Positions 17,401 through 25,493 of a stretch of DNA of 64,000 bases are shown piece after piece. The stretch covers positions 278,371 through 342,370 of the forward strand of contig NZ_JAQZAK010000005.1 of NCBI RefSeq assembly GCF_028737265.1. Direction: 5' to 3'. Within the stretch, counting starts at the first letter, position 1; every line of letters starts with the position of its first letter. Source of the DNA: Actinomycetospora callitridis. GTDB taxonomy: Bacteria; Actinomycetota; Actinomycetes; Mycobacteriales; Pseudonocardiaceae. Made by a program: the position numbers and the translations under genes. Below the pieces are notes generated by a model. It was not told the DNA's origin. It saw nothing but the letters and a program-made list of their open reading frames with translations, and ran no database searches.

Positions 17401-18873
17401 CCGCCCGGGGGGCCCGGACGGCCCGCCGCCGCCGGTCCGCCGATGTGGAACGGCGCGCCCGTCGTGCCCCCGCCCGGACCGGGCCCGGCGGAGTCGGACG
17501 AGGCGCCGGCCGAGGTCGTGGACGACGTCGAGAACCCGGTCGAGACTCCTGCCGAGGCGTCCGGCGAGGGCTCGGTCGAGACCCCGGTGGACGAGCCGGC
17601 CGACGAGCGGGTCGAGGACACACCCGAGGCCGCCGCCGCACCGACCGAGACCCCGGAGGCCGCGGCACCGCTGCCGACGCGTCGCGGGACCTTCCCGCTG
17701 CGTCCCCGGGTCGTGCGGCCCCAGCCGCAGGCCGACGCCGCCGAGAGCCCGGCCGAGAGCCCGGCCGACGCGACCGCGGCGACCCCCGCCGGCCCGACCC
17801 CGGAGCCCGAGCAGGCCGTCGAGGAGCCGGCGGCCGTGGACGCCGCCGAGCCCGTCGCCGAGGACCCGGCCTCCGCGGAGCCGGAGGAGTCCGAGGACGT
17901 CCGGCCCGCCCGCCCGTCGGGACGTCGCCTGTCGCCCAGCGGCGTGCCGTTCGCCCCTGGCATGGCGCCCCGCCTGCGTCCGCGACGCACCGGACCGCCG
18001 TCCGAGGGCGAGGACGCCGCCGAGCAGCAGGAGACGCCGGGCGAGGACACCCAGGCCGACGAGGCCCCGGCCGCCGCCCCCGACGAGGTCCCGGCGGCGG
18101 AGCCGGAGACGCCCGCCGGACCCCCGCCCCTCCCGGGCGGCCTGCCCCGCCGGACCGCGGGCCCGCCGGCGCCGAACGGCGCGCCCGCCCCGGGCGGGCT
18201 GCCGCAGCGGCCGTCCGGACCGCCGGCGCCGTCCGGTCCGTCGGCACCGGGCGCCCTGCCGCAGCGGTCGGCCCGGCCGCCGCAGGTCCCGGCCGGCGCG
18301 AACGGGTCGGCCACCGGGCCGGGCGACGGCGCACGGCTCTTCGACGCGCCGCCCCCCGCGGACGGAGAGGGCCGCACCCGCAACGGCGGCGGGCCCCCCG
18401 GCCGCGTGACGCCCGAGCGGCCCCCGGGCCGCCCCGGCGCGCCGCAGCGGGAGCGCACGCCGATCTACGACGAGGTCGCGTCCGCCTGGTTCCGGGAGGC
18501 GCCGCCCTCGGCGGGCCCGGACGAGGCCGAGTGGGCCTCGAGCTCGGGCGACGAGGGATGGCGCGCGGCCGCGGCCACCGCGGACGCCCTGGACACCGGC
18601 GTCAGCGCCGGCGGCACCACCGAGGCGGGCCTGCCCAAGCGGCGTCCCCGGGCACAGCTCGTGCCCGGTGCCGCCCGGTCCGGGGGCGCCGGGGCACCCG
18701 GCGGCGCCCCGGACGGAGCCGCCGCCGGACCGCGTCGCAACGCCGACGCGATCCGTGGGCGTCTCGCGAGCTACCAACGAGGCGTGGCCGACGGGCGTAC
18801 CAGCCGTCAGGCCCGACCGGCCGACACCGGAGCAGAGCGCGACGCGCGCTCCGGGGATGAGGAGGAGCAGTGA
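14491..18873 (+). CDS. cvnA: Conservon sensor kinase CvnA with very long disordered tail
   Basis: The histidine-kinase-like first component of a conservon signalling set. From the N-terminus: TM1 (about 47-66), an extracytoplasmic nitrate/nitrite-sensing-type helical domain (70-340), TM2 (346-366), a HAMP region, and an HATPase domain with ELLENATTFS and DSGVGMS. About 800 Pro/Ala/Glu/Gly-rich residues follow, ending in the conserved closing motif IYDEVASAWFRE ... LPKRRPRAQLVPG ... RGRLASYQRGV. Total 1,460 residues against roughly 900-1,000 in many CvnA proteins. The GTG at 14491 follows gggagga. The stop overlaps the cvnB start. As known from Streptomyces, CvnA recruits CvnB-D at the membrane. 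The ligand is unknown. Confidence 0.93.
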   Translation: MTTPERSPDRASVRYHDPRDGRPGPDGPAGGDWTERLALRNWSLPVKLTAVLLVPTLFVLTLGVLRIMEQTRDAAEFDGVQQAVALEDGTARVMGSLADERSAAAVYVAAGRAGGSGPVEERIGATRDATSELRRSSGLADSLDEQTRTSFDQADAELDQLDRLRDDVIDGRVDAAGAIARYTEVVDTLEIFDRSLSREAADPSVAGLASGLYSLSVVREEDAYVQAVVAAGIAAGRIDAPSIDQARNATLRRSIAVDDFRSAVGTDNAGLADAVVGPDVDNRDLLAQVVLGRGAAGLPLQVSGPDWERASSAVEDRDAATSEQLRGQLQEQAGALQQAARNGAGVASVILLLALMAGAAVVFFVTRSLLRPLRLLRRSALDVAERRLPQAVRSLREGEAPDTTIVPTPITTREEIGQVARAFDQVHEQAVRLAAEQAGLRSAFNSIFVNLSRRSQALVERQLRLIEQLENSEEDPEALSNLFQLDHLATRMRRNSENLLVLSGTDLSRRGSRPVPLVDVLRAAASEVEQYQRIDLAPPPSAQLLGRTASDVVHLVAELLENATTFSAPDTRVRVQAKQNGDGSLLVEIIDSGVGMSEEDLHDANVRLDSPPTVDVSASRRMGLFVVGRLATRHGITVSLRNREDGGVAATALVPASAVLAVAPEGAATPAVTAGASAGASRSVPEQARGGGSGLPQRGQRQGGGAPGSFFAPGVDPEQGGGDAARPGGARERRSMLPRRGSSNGAAGTNGSNGSPGHGTNGTNGSVPGPAGPGRPGGPTGPARPGLAPSEPPREPVGRAPAEEPETPEAPAEDTAVDGAGEQDERGRHGLVGGAAAGGAAALIGAAAARRRSRRSEDGAEDAAPDAEAPAADEVADADGADGDAPESGEADAGRHVLRPTGLAPGQGPGPTPGQGPGPAPGPMPSRPGSGGPAGPGWGPPGAPRGGPPPGWRGPGAPPGRGPAGPGWGPPPGGPGRPAAAGPPMWNGAPVVPPPGPGPAESDEAPAEVVDDVENPVETPAEASGEGSVETPVDEPADERVEDTPEAAAAPTETPEAAAPLPTRRGTFPLRPRVVRPQPQADAAESPAESPADATAATPAGPTPEPEQAVEEPAAVDAAEPVAEDPASAEPEESEDVRPARPSGRRLSPSGVPFAPGMAPRLRPRRTGPPSEGEDAAEQQETPGEDTQADEAPAAAPDEVPAAEPETPAGPPPLPGGLPRRTAGPPAPNGAPAPGGLPQRPSGPPAPSGPSAPGALPQRSARPPQVPAGANGSATGPGDGARLFDAPPPADGEGRTRNGGGPPGRVTPERPPGRPGAPQRERTPIYDEVASAWFREAPPSAGPDEAEWASSSGDEGWRAAAATADALDTGVSAGGTTEAGLPKRRPRAQLVPGAARSGGAGAPGGAPDGAAAGPRRNADAIRGRLASYQRGVADGRTSRQARPADTGAERDARSGDEEEQ

Positions 18874-19292
18874 CGGGAGCCCAGTCGCAGCCGAGCCGGT
18901 TCGGCTGGTTGGTCTCGAACTTCGCCGAGCGGGTGCCCGGGGTGGCGCACGCGGTCGTGGTGTCCGCCGACGGGCTGTTGCTCACGGGGTCCAGCCGGCT
19001 GCCGCGCGACCGTGCGGACCAGCTGGCGGCCGTGGCGTCGGGGCTGATCAGCCTCACGCAGGGCGCCGCGCGGTGCTTCGAGGCGGGCGATGTCGTGCAG
19101 ACGGTGGTCGAGATGGAGCGCGGGATCGTGCTGCTCATGTCGATCAGCGACGGCTCGTGCCTGGCCACGCTGGCGGCCCCGAACTGCGACATCGGCCTGG
19201 TGGGGTACGAGATGACGTTGCTGGTCGACCGGGTCGGCCAGCTGCTGACCCCCGAGCTCCGTGCCGAGCTTCAGGGGTCGGCGGTGCGATGA
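18870..19292 (+). CDS. cvnB: Conservon roadblock/LC7 protein CvnB
   Basis: A 140-residue roadblock/LC7-domain protein. The segment FAERVPGVAHAVVVSADGLLLTGS and the strand MSISDGSCLATLAAPNCDIGLVGYEM are typical of the family, which in conservons and in gliding-motility systems acts as regulator of a partner GTPase. The GTG start at 18870 overlaps the cvnA stop by four bases (GTGA), showing translational coupling. It presumably links CvnA to the CvnD GTPase. Confidence 0.94.
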   Translation: MTGAQSQPSRFGWLVSNFAERVPGVAHAVVVSADGLLLTGSSRLPRDRADQLAAVASGLISLTQGAARCFEAGDVVQTVVEMERGIVLLMSISDGSCLATLAAPNCDIGLVGYEMTLLVDRVGQLLTPELRAELQGSAVR

Positions 19293-19315
19293 GCGCGTCG
19301 AGGGGGTGACGACCC

Positions 19316-20014
19316 GTGAGCGATGAACCCGGCGAGTCCTTCGCCGACGTCCTCAACGGGATCAGCGGACCGCCGCGGTCGAAGGGGCCGCGCGGCGAGC
19401 GGCGCGGGCTGTTCCGGCGTCGCCGCGACGAGCCGTCGGACGTCCAGGACGGCCCCGACGGCACCGACGGGTCCGACGGGTCCGACGAGGTCGCCCCCGG
19501 GACCGCGCCCGGCACCGTCGCCGCGGACGGCTACCTCTACGGGAGCGGCGAGCCCGACGGCGCGCACGCCCTCGCCGAGGGCGAGCCGCCGACCGCCCCC
19601 TACGGCGTCCCGAGCCCGGGCGGCGTGCCACGCCACGAGCTCCCGGAGCCCGAACCGCCGGACGAGCGCGCCGACGACGTCGCGATCGTGCGCCCCTACG
19701 CCTGGACGGGCGGGCGCACCCGTCCGGCCTACGACCTGGCCATCGAGACCCTGGTCTCGATCGGCAACGCGGGCCGCGACCCCTCGCGGATCCCCCAGTA
19801 CGAGCACCGTGCCGTGGCCGAGCTGTGTCGCGAGCCCCGATCGGTGGCGGAGGTGGCCGCGTTGCTGACGCTGCCGCTGGGCGTCGCCCGGGTCCTGATC
19901 GGCGACATGGCTTCGCAGGGCACCGTCGTGGTGCACCAGACCGCCTCGACCTCGGGCGACGTCCCGGACATGGCGTTGATGGAGAGGGTGTTGAGTGGAC
20001 TTCGACGGCTCTGA
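19316..20014 (+). CDS. cvnC: Conservon DUF742 protein CvnC with extended N-terminus
   Basis: The conserved DUF742 domain is in the second half (about residues 120-232): VRPYAWTGGRTRPAYDLAIETLVS, then a winged-helix-like segment and the final MALMERVLSGLRRL. Residues 1-120 are charged and Asp/Gly-rich, longer than the usual ~120-residue CvnC. The GTG at 19316 is 23 bases after cvnB. The 3' end overlaps cvnD by 20 bases. In characterised conservons CvnC contacts the other Cvn proteins, but has no known enzymatic activity. Confidence 0.92.
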   Translation: MSDEPGESFADVLNGISGPPRSKGPRGERRGLFRRRRDEPSDVQDGPDGTDGSDGSDEVAPGTAPGTVAADGYLYGSGEPDGAHALAEGEPPTAPYGVPSPGGVPRHELPEPEPPDERADDVAIVRPYAWTGGRTRPAYDLAIETLVSIGNAGRDPSRIPQYEHRAVAELCREPRSVAEVAALLTLPLGVARVLIGDMASQGTVVVHQTASTSGDVPDMALMERVLSGLRRL

Positions 20015-20597
20015 CGCAGCGGTCGCGGACCCCGTCCCGACCACCACCTCGGCCAAGATCGTCGTGGCGGGGGGATTCGGGGTCGGCAAGACGACGTTCG
20101 TGGGCTCGGTCTCCGAGATCGACCCGCTGACCACCGAGGCCGTGATGACCGACGCGAGCGCCGGTGTCGACGACCTCTCGGCGGTGCCGAACAAGCGCAC
20201 CACCACGGTCGCCATGGACTTCGGTCGCGTCTCCCTGGACTCCGACCTGATCCTCTACCTGTTCGGCACGCCCGGGCAGGACCGGTTCTGGTTCATGTGG
20301 GACGACCTCGTGCGCGGCGCCATCGGTGCCGTGGTGCTCGCCGACACCCGCCGGCTCGCCGACTGCTTCGCCGCGGTCGACTTCTTCGAGGACCGGCGCC
20401 TGCCCTACGTGCTCGGCGTCAACCTCTTCGACGGGATGCTCCGCCACGACATCGAGGACGTCCGCGAGGCCCTGGCCATCGACCCGTCCGTGCCGATCCT
20501 GACCGTCGACGCCCGCGACCGGGAGTCGACGAAGCAGGCGCTCATCTCGCTCGTCGAGCACGCCATGCAGGTCTGGGCGGTCGGCGCCCGCGCCTGA
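19995..20597 (+). CDS. cvnD: Conservon small GTPase CvnD
   Basis: A Ras-like GTPase of 200 residues. The P-loop is GGFGVGKTT (residues about 26-34), the switch II region LFGTPGQDRFWFMW, and the base-recognition region VLGVNLFDG, which has the atypical N-x-x-D replacement usual in CvnD proteins. The GTG at 19995 lies inside the end of cvnC. CvnD is the output switch of the conservon. No cytochrome P450 (often a fifth conservon gene) follows; instead a long palindrome ends the operon. Confidence 0.95.
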   Translation: MDFDGSDAAVADPVPTTTSAKIVVAGGFGVGKTTFVGSVSEIDPLTTEAVMTDASAGVDDLSAVPNKRTTTVAMDFGRVSLDSDLILYLFGTPGQDRFWFMWDDLVRGAIGAVVLADTRRLADCFAAVDFFEDRRLPYVLGVNLFDGMLRHDIEDVREALAIDPSVPILTVDARDRESTKQALISLVEHAMQVWAVGARA

Positions 20598-20605
20598 TCC
20601 CCGAG

Positions 20606-20732
20606 GCAGCGAACGCGCTGTTCGCTGCTTCTAGGCGTACGAAGTCCCCGTTCGCGTCGGCGCCTCGCCTCCGAGCCGCGTGATCAACGGGGACTTCGCG
20701 CGCGTAGAAGCAGCGAGATACCCGTTCGCTGC
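20606..20732. terminator. Large imperfect palindrome between convergent cvnD and WYL/helicase-associated gene
   Basis: Arms of 47 bases (20606-20652 and 20686-20732) pair with only a few mismatches; cores include gaagtccccgtt with aacggggacttc and cgctgcttcta with tagaagcagcg. The left arm contains its own small hairpin (cagcgaac/gttcgctg). It fills the gap between two converging stops, so a bidirectional terminator is the simplest reading. Confidence 0.8.
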
Positions 20733-20749
20733 GGACAGCGGGGCGAGAC

Positions 20750-23122
20750 CTAGCGGTCGGCGAGGACGCTGACCGAGGTGATGCGGTGCAGGGCGAAGGA
20801 CAGCGGCGAGCCGCCGATCACGTCGCCGTTGGTCTCGCCGTCATCGGTGTCCTCCACACCCTCGAGCACCCCGCCGCCGACGCGCAGGGGGCGCACGACG
20901 CGCTGGGACGCGGTGCCGTGGGCGTCGACGTAGCCGATCCACACGCTGCGCCCGGAGCGCGCCGCCTCGGCGAGGACCGCGACGGTGGCCGAGGTCGTCG
21001 CCGAGCGCGTGGGGTTCCCCGTCGCCCCGCGACCCCGGGCGGCGCTCGCGGCGCGGTCGCCGGCGCGCAGCTGGGCGACGAGGGCGGTGATCTGGTCGTC
21101 GGAGAGGGTCGGCGTGGTGCCCACCGCGCGCTCGGGGCGCCGCGCGGCGGTGCGCCGGCCCTTGGGGCGCAGGTCGAGCACGCCGCCGACGTCGTCCTCG
21201 GCGACGGGGGAGAGCCCGGCGGCGCGCAGGGCCTCGAGCACCTCGACCAGCGGCTGGGTGCTGACCAGCACGGTGGGGGCGATGCGCCGCAGCTCGAGAC
21301 GCTCGGCCTCGGGGTGGACCATGACCTCGGCGATCAGCGCCTCGTCCTCGGAGCGCAGGAACGACGCCGCCGCCCCGCCGCGCAGGCGTCCGTGGCGGCG
21401 GGCGACGTCGTCGACGAGGTAGGTGAGCCCCTGGGGGACGGGGGTGGCCGAGCGGGTGCGGAACAGCTCGTGGAGGTCCGCGGCCGTCTGCCCCAGATCG
21501 AGCGCGCGGCGCACCGAGCCCTCGCTGATCCGGTAGACGGTCGCGCTGCCCGCGGACTCGACGTCGGCGACGCGGTCGAGCGCCGCCGCGAGCTCGGGCT
21601 CGAGGCGTCCCGGGGCGACGGCGGTGAGGTCGGCCTGCAGGAGCACGTGGTCGATGGGGTCGGGCAGCGCGCGGCGCAGCGCGGCGGCCGCGGCACCGTC
21701 GGGGTCGTCGCCGGGGCTGCGCGCGGGGACGAGCAGCTCGCGGGTGGCGGAGGTGACCGTGTCGTGGGCGACGAGCCCGAGCGTCGTCGCCTCGCGCAGC
21801 ACCGTGCGCGCCATCTCGTCGCGCTGCCGCCCGCCCTTGCGCGGGGCGCGCCAGGCCAGGGACGCGATGAGGTCGTCGGCGCTCGGGGGGCCGTCGCCGT
21901 CGGCGAACTCGCGGAGCCGGTCGAGCACCCGGCGGCGCAGCGCCGGCGCCCAGGGCCGGCGCGCCTCGTCGGAGAGCGGGCCGATGAGCTTGTCGCCCAC
22001 GTCGCGGGCGCCCACCAGCGACGGCGCGCGGGGCGTGTCGAGCCACCCGCGGGCGAGCGTCACCCAGCGCACGTCGGGGCCGGAGGCGAGCCACCGGTCG
22101 ACGGCGCTGGTGGGCGTCCACGCGGGATCGTTGCCCTCGGAGACCGCGACGAGCCCCGCGCCGGCGAGCACCTCGACCAGCAGGGCCGCGTCCTGCTCGG
22201 TGACCCCGAGGTCGCGGGCCACCCGGCGCAGGTCGCGCACGCCGAGCCCACCGGAGCGCAGGACCGCCGGCGGATGCGCCGACCACGCGGTGAGCACGGC
22301 CTCCGCGCGCCGGGTGACCTCGAGGATCTCGCCGGCGGCGGTGGCGTCGACGTCGGCCGGGTCGCGGTGGCGCGGCGGGGGCATGGGGTCGGTGACCGCG
22401 ACGTCGCCGAGCGGGCGGTCGCCGCGCACCGCGAGGGCCGCCTCGCGGGTGAGCTCCACGGTCTCGAGGTCGACGCGCACGAGGATGCCCGCCGCGAGGA
22501 GCCGGCCCACCGGCCCCCTATCGGCGTGCTCCCCCGAATCGGCCCCCTGCGCGCGGCTGCGGCCGACGGGCCCCTCGGTGGCCAGCGCGTCGACCACCCC
22601 GCGCTCGTCGGGGGGCAGGGCGTCGACGATCTCCGCGGGGTCGTCCGCGGTGGCGATCGCCGAGAACTCCGGTGCGGGCCGGCCGAGACCACCGGGGTAG
22701 CGCACCGAGACGTCGCGCAGCGCGGGGACGGCACGCACACCCGCGGTGGCCGACGGGTCCGCGCGGGCCAGCTCCGGGGGCACGGTGGCGCCGTCGGACC
22801 AGGCCAGCGCCCGGCGCTCGAGGTCGGCGAGCGCGGCCCGGCCGGCGTCGGCGCGGTCGGGACCGAGGAGCGCGAGCACGTCCCCGAGGGCGGCGGACAT
22901 CTCGTCGGCGCGCACCACCAGCAGCGCGTCGACCACCTGGAGCGTGAACGCGTCGAGGTCCTCGCACGCACGGCCCACCGACATCCGCACGCTCGCGCGC
23001 GTCGCCACCACACCGATGTCGGCGGGGGCAGGCAGCGCCAGGTCCGGACGCGCGCGCAACAACGCGCCCAGGGTGTCGTCGTCCTGGGCGCGCAGGTGGT
23101 CGAGCAGGGTCCGGGCGGACAT
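20750..23122 (-). CDS. Helicase-associated domain protein with WYL region (Rv0862c-like)
   Basis: A 790-residue protein matching in layout the helicase-associated protein encoded beside XPB in mycobacteria. It begins MSARTLLDHLRAQDDDTLGALLRARPDLA, has winged-helix-like repeats in the middle, the segment LIEVMVHPEAERLELRRIAPTVLVS, and near the C-terminus a WYL-like part (VAVLAEAARSGRSVWIGYVDAHGT...RVVRPLRV). The ATG at 23122 is preceded by GGGGAGGC. Role is inferred from context: partner or regulator of XPB in DNA repair. Unlike in Mycobacterium, it is separated from XPB by 6.7 kb. Confidence 0.85.
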   Translation of the reverse strand: MSARTLLDHLRAQDDDTLGALLRARPDLALPAPADIGVVATRASVRMSVGRACEDLDAFTLQVVDALLVVRADEMSAALGDVLALLGPDRADAGRAALADLERRALAWSDGATVPPELARADPSATAGVRAVPALRDVSVRYPGGLGRPAPEFSAIATADDPAEIVDALPPDERGVVDALATEGPVGRSRAQGADSGEHADRGPVGRLLAAGILVRVDLETVELTREAALAVRGDRPLGDVAVTDPMPPPRHRDPADVDATAAGEILEVTRRAEAVLTAWSAHPPAVLRSGGLGVRDLRRVARDLGVTEQDAALLVEVLAGAGLVAVSEGNDPAWTPTSAVDRWLASGPDVRWVTLARGWLDTPRAPSLVGARDVGDKLIGPLSDEARRPWAPALRRRVLDRLREFADGDGPPSADDLIASLAWRAPRKGGRQRDEMARTVLREATTLGLVAHDTVTSATRELLVPARSPGDDPDGAAAAALRRALPDPIDHVLLQADLTAVAPGRLEPELAAALDRVADVESAGSATVYRISEGSVRRALDLGQTAADLHELFRTRSATPVPQGLTYLVDDVARRHGRLRGGAAASFLRSEDEALIAEVMVHPEAERLELRRIAPTVLVSTQPLVEVLEALRAAGLSPVAEDDVGGVLDLRPKGRRTAARRPERAVGTTPTLSDDQITALVAQLRAGDRAASAARGRGATGNPTRSATTSATVAVLAEAARSGRSVWIGYVDAHGTASQRVVRPLRVGGGVLEGVEDTDDGETNGDVIGGSPLSFALHRITSVSVLADR

Positions 23123-23233
23123 CGCCTCCCCACGGTAGTCGGGCTCCGGCGCGCGCACCCTCGAGGTGCGGCAGACTGGAGCCCCGCCGTCCCGGCGGGC
23201 GTGTGTGAGAGACGGCGGGAGGAGCCAGCGGCC

Positions 23234-23422
23234 ATGGCAGACGACGACGAGACCACGACCCCGCGCCAGGATCCGTGGTGGCCCGCGGACGAGGGGGACC
23301 ACCCGATCACCGAGCTGATGGCGCCCACCCAGGGTTCGCCGTCGCCGTACGGGGAGACGCAGTTCCCGCTGCCCGCCGACCAGCTCGGCTACGAGCACCC
23401 GGTCACCGAGATCAACCGCTGA
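23234..23422 (+). CDS. Small conserved-position hypothetical protein (62 aa)
   Basis: A 62-residue acidic, Pro-rich protein starting MADDDETTTPRQDPWWP and ending HPVTEINR, with no membrane segment or known domain. The ATG at 23234 has the ribosome site gggaggag 12 bases upstream. A small gene occupies the same slot between the helicase-associated gene and moaC in M. tuberculosis (Rv0863), so it is likely real, but I claim no homology. Its stop overlaps the probable CTG start of the next gene. Confidence 0.65.
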   Translation: MADDDETTTPRQDPWWPADEGDHPITELMAPTQGSPSPYGETQFPLPADQLGYEHPVTEINR

Positions 23423-24030
23423 GTACCGCCGCCGGTCTCCTGCTCGCCGCCGGCGGCGGCCGGCGGATGGGTCGGCCCAAGGCGGCCGTCGAGCTGGACG
23501 GCGAGCCCCTGGTGGCCCGCGCCGTGCGGACGCTGCGCGACGCGGGGCTCGACCCGGTGGTGGTCGTGCTCGGGGCGGGCCTGCCGGACGTCGCGGAGCT
23601 GCTGCCGGCCGGGACGCGCTGGGTGCCCGCGCCGGGCTGGGACACCGAGGGGCAGGCTGCCTCGCTGCGCGCCGGCCTGGACGCGTTGGACGCCACCGAC
23701 GCGGACGCGGTCCTCGTGGCGCTCGTCGACACCCCGGGCATCGGGCCGACGGCGCTGGCTCGGGTGGCCGCGCACGCCACCGGCCCCGACGCCCTGGCCC
23801 GCGGTGCCGTCGACGGCCGGGCGGGGCACCCGGTGCTGCTCGGCCGGGCGCACTGGGCGAGGGTGCGGGCGGCGGCCGAGGGCGACGCCGGCGCGCGGGG
23901 CTTCCTGCGCGGCCGGGACGACGTGGTGGCGGTGGACATCTCCGACGTGGCGGTGCCCGACGACCTCGACACCCCGGAGGACCTCGCGCGCTGGACGGGC
24001 GAGCAGACGACAGGAAGGGGCACACCGTGA
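23419..24030 (+). CDS. MobA/MocA-like molybdenum cofactor nucleotidyltransferase, probable CTG start
   Basis: An NTP transferase of 203 residues that would attach CMP or GMP to molybdenum cofactor. The nucleotide motif LLLAAGGGRRMGRPKAAVELDG begins within residues 6-25, so the start must precede it. No ATG, GTG or TTG lies just upstream in frame; a CTG at 23419 overlaps the preceding stop as CTGA, giving the sequence LSTAAGLLLAAGG. Longer in-frame starts (for example at 23275) would read through the preceding gene in another frame. VDTPGIGP and GHPVLLGR are further family motifs. It is followed by a 4-base overlap with malic enzyme. Presumably serves the XdhC/Cox-type enzymes hinted at in 29-32 kb. 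Confidence 0.8.
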   Translation: MSTAAGLLLAAGGGRRMGRPKAAVELDGEPLVARAVRTLRDAGLDPVVVVLGAGLPDVAELLPAGTRWVPAPGWDTEGQAASLRAGLDALDATDADAVLVALVDTPGIGPTALARVAAHATGPDALARGAVDGRAGHPVLLGRAHWARVRAAAEGDAGARGFLRGRDDVVAVDISDVAVPDDLDTPEDLARWTGEQTTGRGTP

Positions 24031-25493
24031 CCGTCCCGGGACCGGGGTACGCGATCACGGCCCGCGTCGAGGCGCCGGCGAGCGCCACGGCGGCGGGCGA
24101 CCTCGCGGTGGCCGTCGGCCGCGTCGGCGGGGTCATGACCGCGTTCGACGTCGTCGAGTCGCGCACCGACTCGATCATCATCGACATCAGCTGCAACGCC
24201 CTGTCCGAGGAGCACGCCGGGCAGATCACCGACGCGCTCGACGTCCTCGACGGTGTCCGGGTGCGCAACGTCTCCGACCGCACGTTCCTCGTCCACCTCG
24301 GCGGCAAGATCGAGGTGACGCCGAAGGTCGGCCTGCGGACCCGCGAGGACCTCTCCCGCGCCTACACACCCGGCGTCGCCCGGGTCTGCCAGGCGATCGC
24401 CCGCCGCCCCGACGACGCCCGCAGCCTCACCATCAAGCGCAACACCGTCGCCGTCGTCACCGACGGCTCGGCGGTGCTCGGGCTCGGCAACCTCGGCGCG
24501 GCCGCCGCGATGCCGGTGATGGAGGGCAAGGCGGCGCTGTTCAAGCGCTTCGCCGGTGTCGACGCCTGGCCGGTGTGCCTGGACACCCAGGACACCGAGG
24601 AGATCATCCGCACCGTCGAGGTCCTCGCCCCGGCGTACGGCGGGATCAACCTCGAGGACATCGCCGCACCGCGCTGCTTCGAGATCGAGGAGCGCCTGCG
24701 CGACAAGCTCGACATCCCCGTCTTCCACGACGACCAGCACGGCACCGCCGTCGTCGTCCTCGGCGCGCTCCGCAACGCGCTGCGCGTGGTGGACAAGGAG
24801 ATGAACGACTGCCGGATCGTGGTCTGCGGCGTCGGCGCGGCGGGGTCGGCGATCATCCGGCTGCTGCTGCCGCTGGCGCCCGCCGACCTCATCGCCGTCG
24901 ACGTCGACGGGATCATCCACCCGGACCGCGAGGGCCTGCACCCGAGCCTGGAGTGGGTGGCCGAACAGACGAACCGGGAGCACCGCACCGGGACGCTGGG
25001 CGACGCGATGCCCGGCGTCGACGTCTTCATCGGGGTCTCCGCGCCGAACCTGCTCCACGAGTCCGACATCGCCGCCATGGCCGACAAGGCGGTCGTGTTC
25101 GCGCTGGCCAACCCCGACCCCGAGATCGACCCGTCGCTGGCGCAGCGGCACGCGGCGATCGTCGCCACCGGGCGGTCGGACTACCCGAACCAGATCAACA
25201 ACGTCCTCGCCTTCCCCGGCATCTTCCGCGGGCTGCTCGACGCCCAGGCCCGGGGGATCACCGACGACATGCTGCTCGCCGCCTCGGCCGCGATCGGCGA
25301 CGTCGTCGCGGAGCCCAACCCGCTGTTCATCGTGCCGAGCGTCTTCGACAGCACGGTCGCCTCGGCGGTGGCCGGCGCGGTGCGCAAGACCGTCGAGCGG
25401 GCCCGCGAGCAGGGTGCCGAGATGGTCGACGTGGCCGCCGCCCTGGCCCTCGGCGAGGAGACGGCGAAGGCGGTGGAGGGTGCGGATGAATGA
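24027..25493 (+). CDS. NAD(P)-dependent malic enzyme with N-terminal ACT domain
   Basis: Catalyses oxidative decarboxylation of malate to pyruvate in the cytoplasm. Residues 8-85 look like an ACT regulatory domain (ITARVEAPASATAAGDLAVAVGRVGG), followed by the malic N domain with RAYTPGVARVCQAI and TDGSAVLGLGNLG, the metal site in FHDDQHGTAVV, and the NAD domain with VCGVGAAGSAI. 488 residues, usual for ACT-fused forms. The GTG at 24027 overlaps the previous stop by four bases and the stop overlaps moaC by eight, so this central-metabolism gene is embedded in a cofactor operon, an odd arrangement. Confidence 0.95.
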   Translation: MTVPGPGYAITARVEAPASATAAGDLAVAVGRVGGVMTAFDVVESRTDSIIIDISCNALSEEHAGQITDALDVLDGVRVRNVSDRTFLVHLGGKIEVTPKVGLRTREDLSRAYTPGVARVCQAIARRPDDARSLTIKRNTVAVVTDGSAVLGLGNLGAAAAMPVMEGKAALFKRFAGVDAWPVCLDTQDTEEIIRTVEVLAPAYGGINLEDIAAPRCFEIEERLRDKLDIPVFHDDQHGTAVVVLGALRNALRVVDKEMNDCRIVVCGVGAAGSAIIRLLLPLAPADLIAVDVDGIIHPDREGLHPSLEWVAEQTNREHRTGTLGDAMPGVDVFIGVSAPNLLHESDIAAMADKAVVFALANPDPEIDPSLAQRHAAIVATGRSDYPNQINNVLAFPGIFRGLLDAQARGITDDMLLAASAAIGDVVAEPNPLFIVPSVFDSTVASAVAGAVRKTVERAREQGAEMVDVAAALALGEETAKAVEGADE

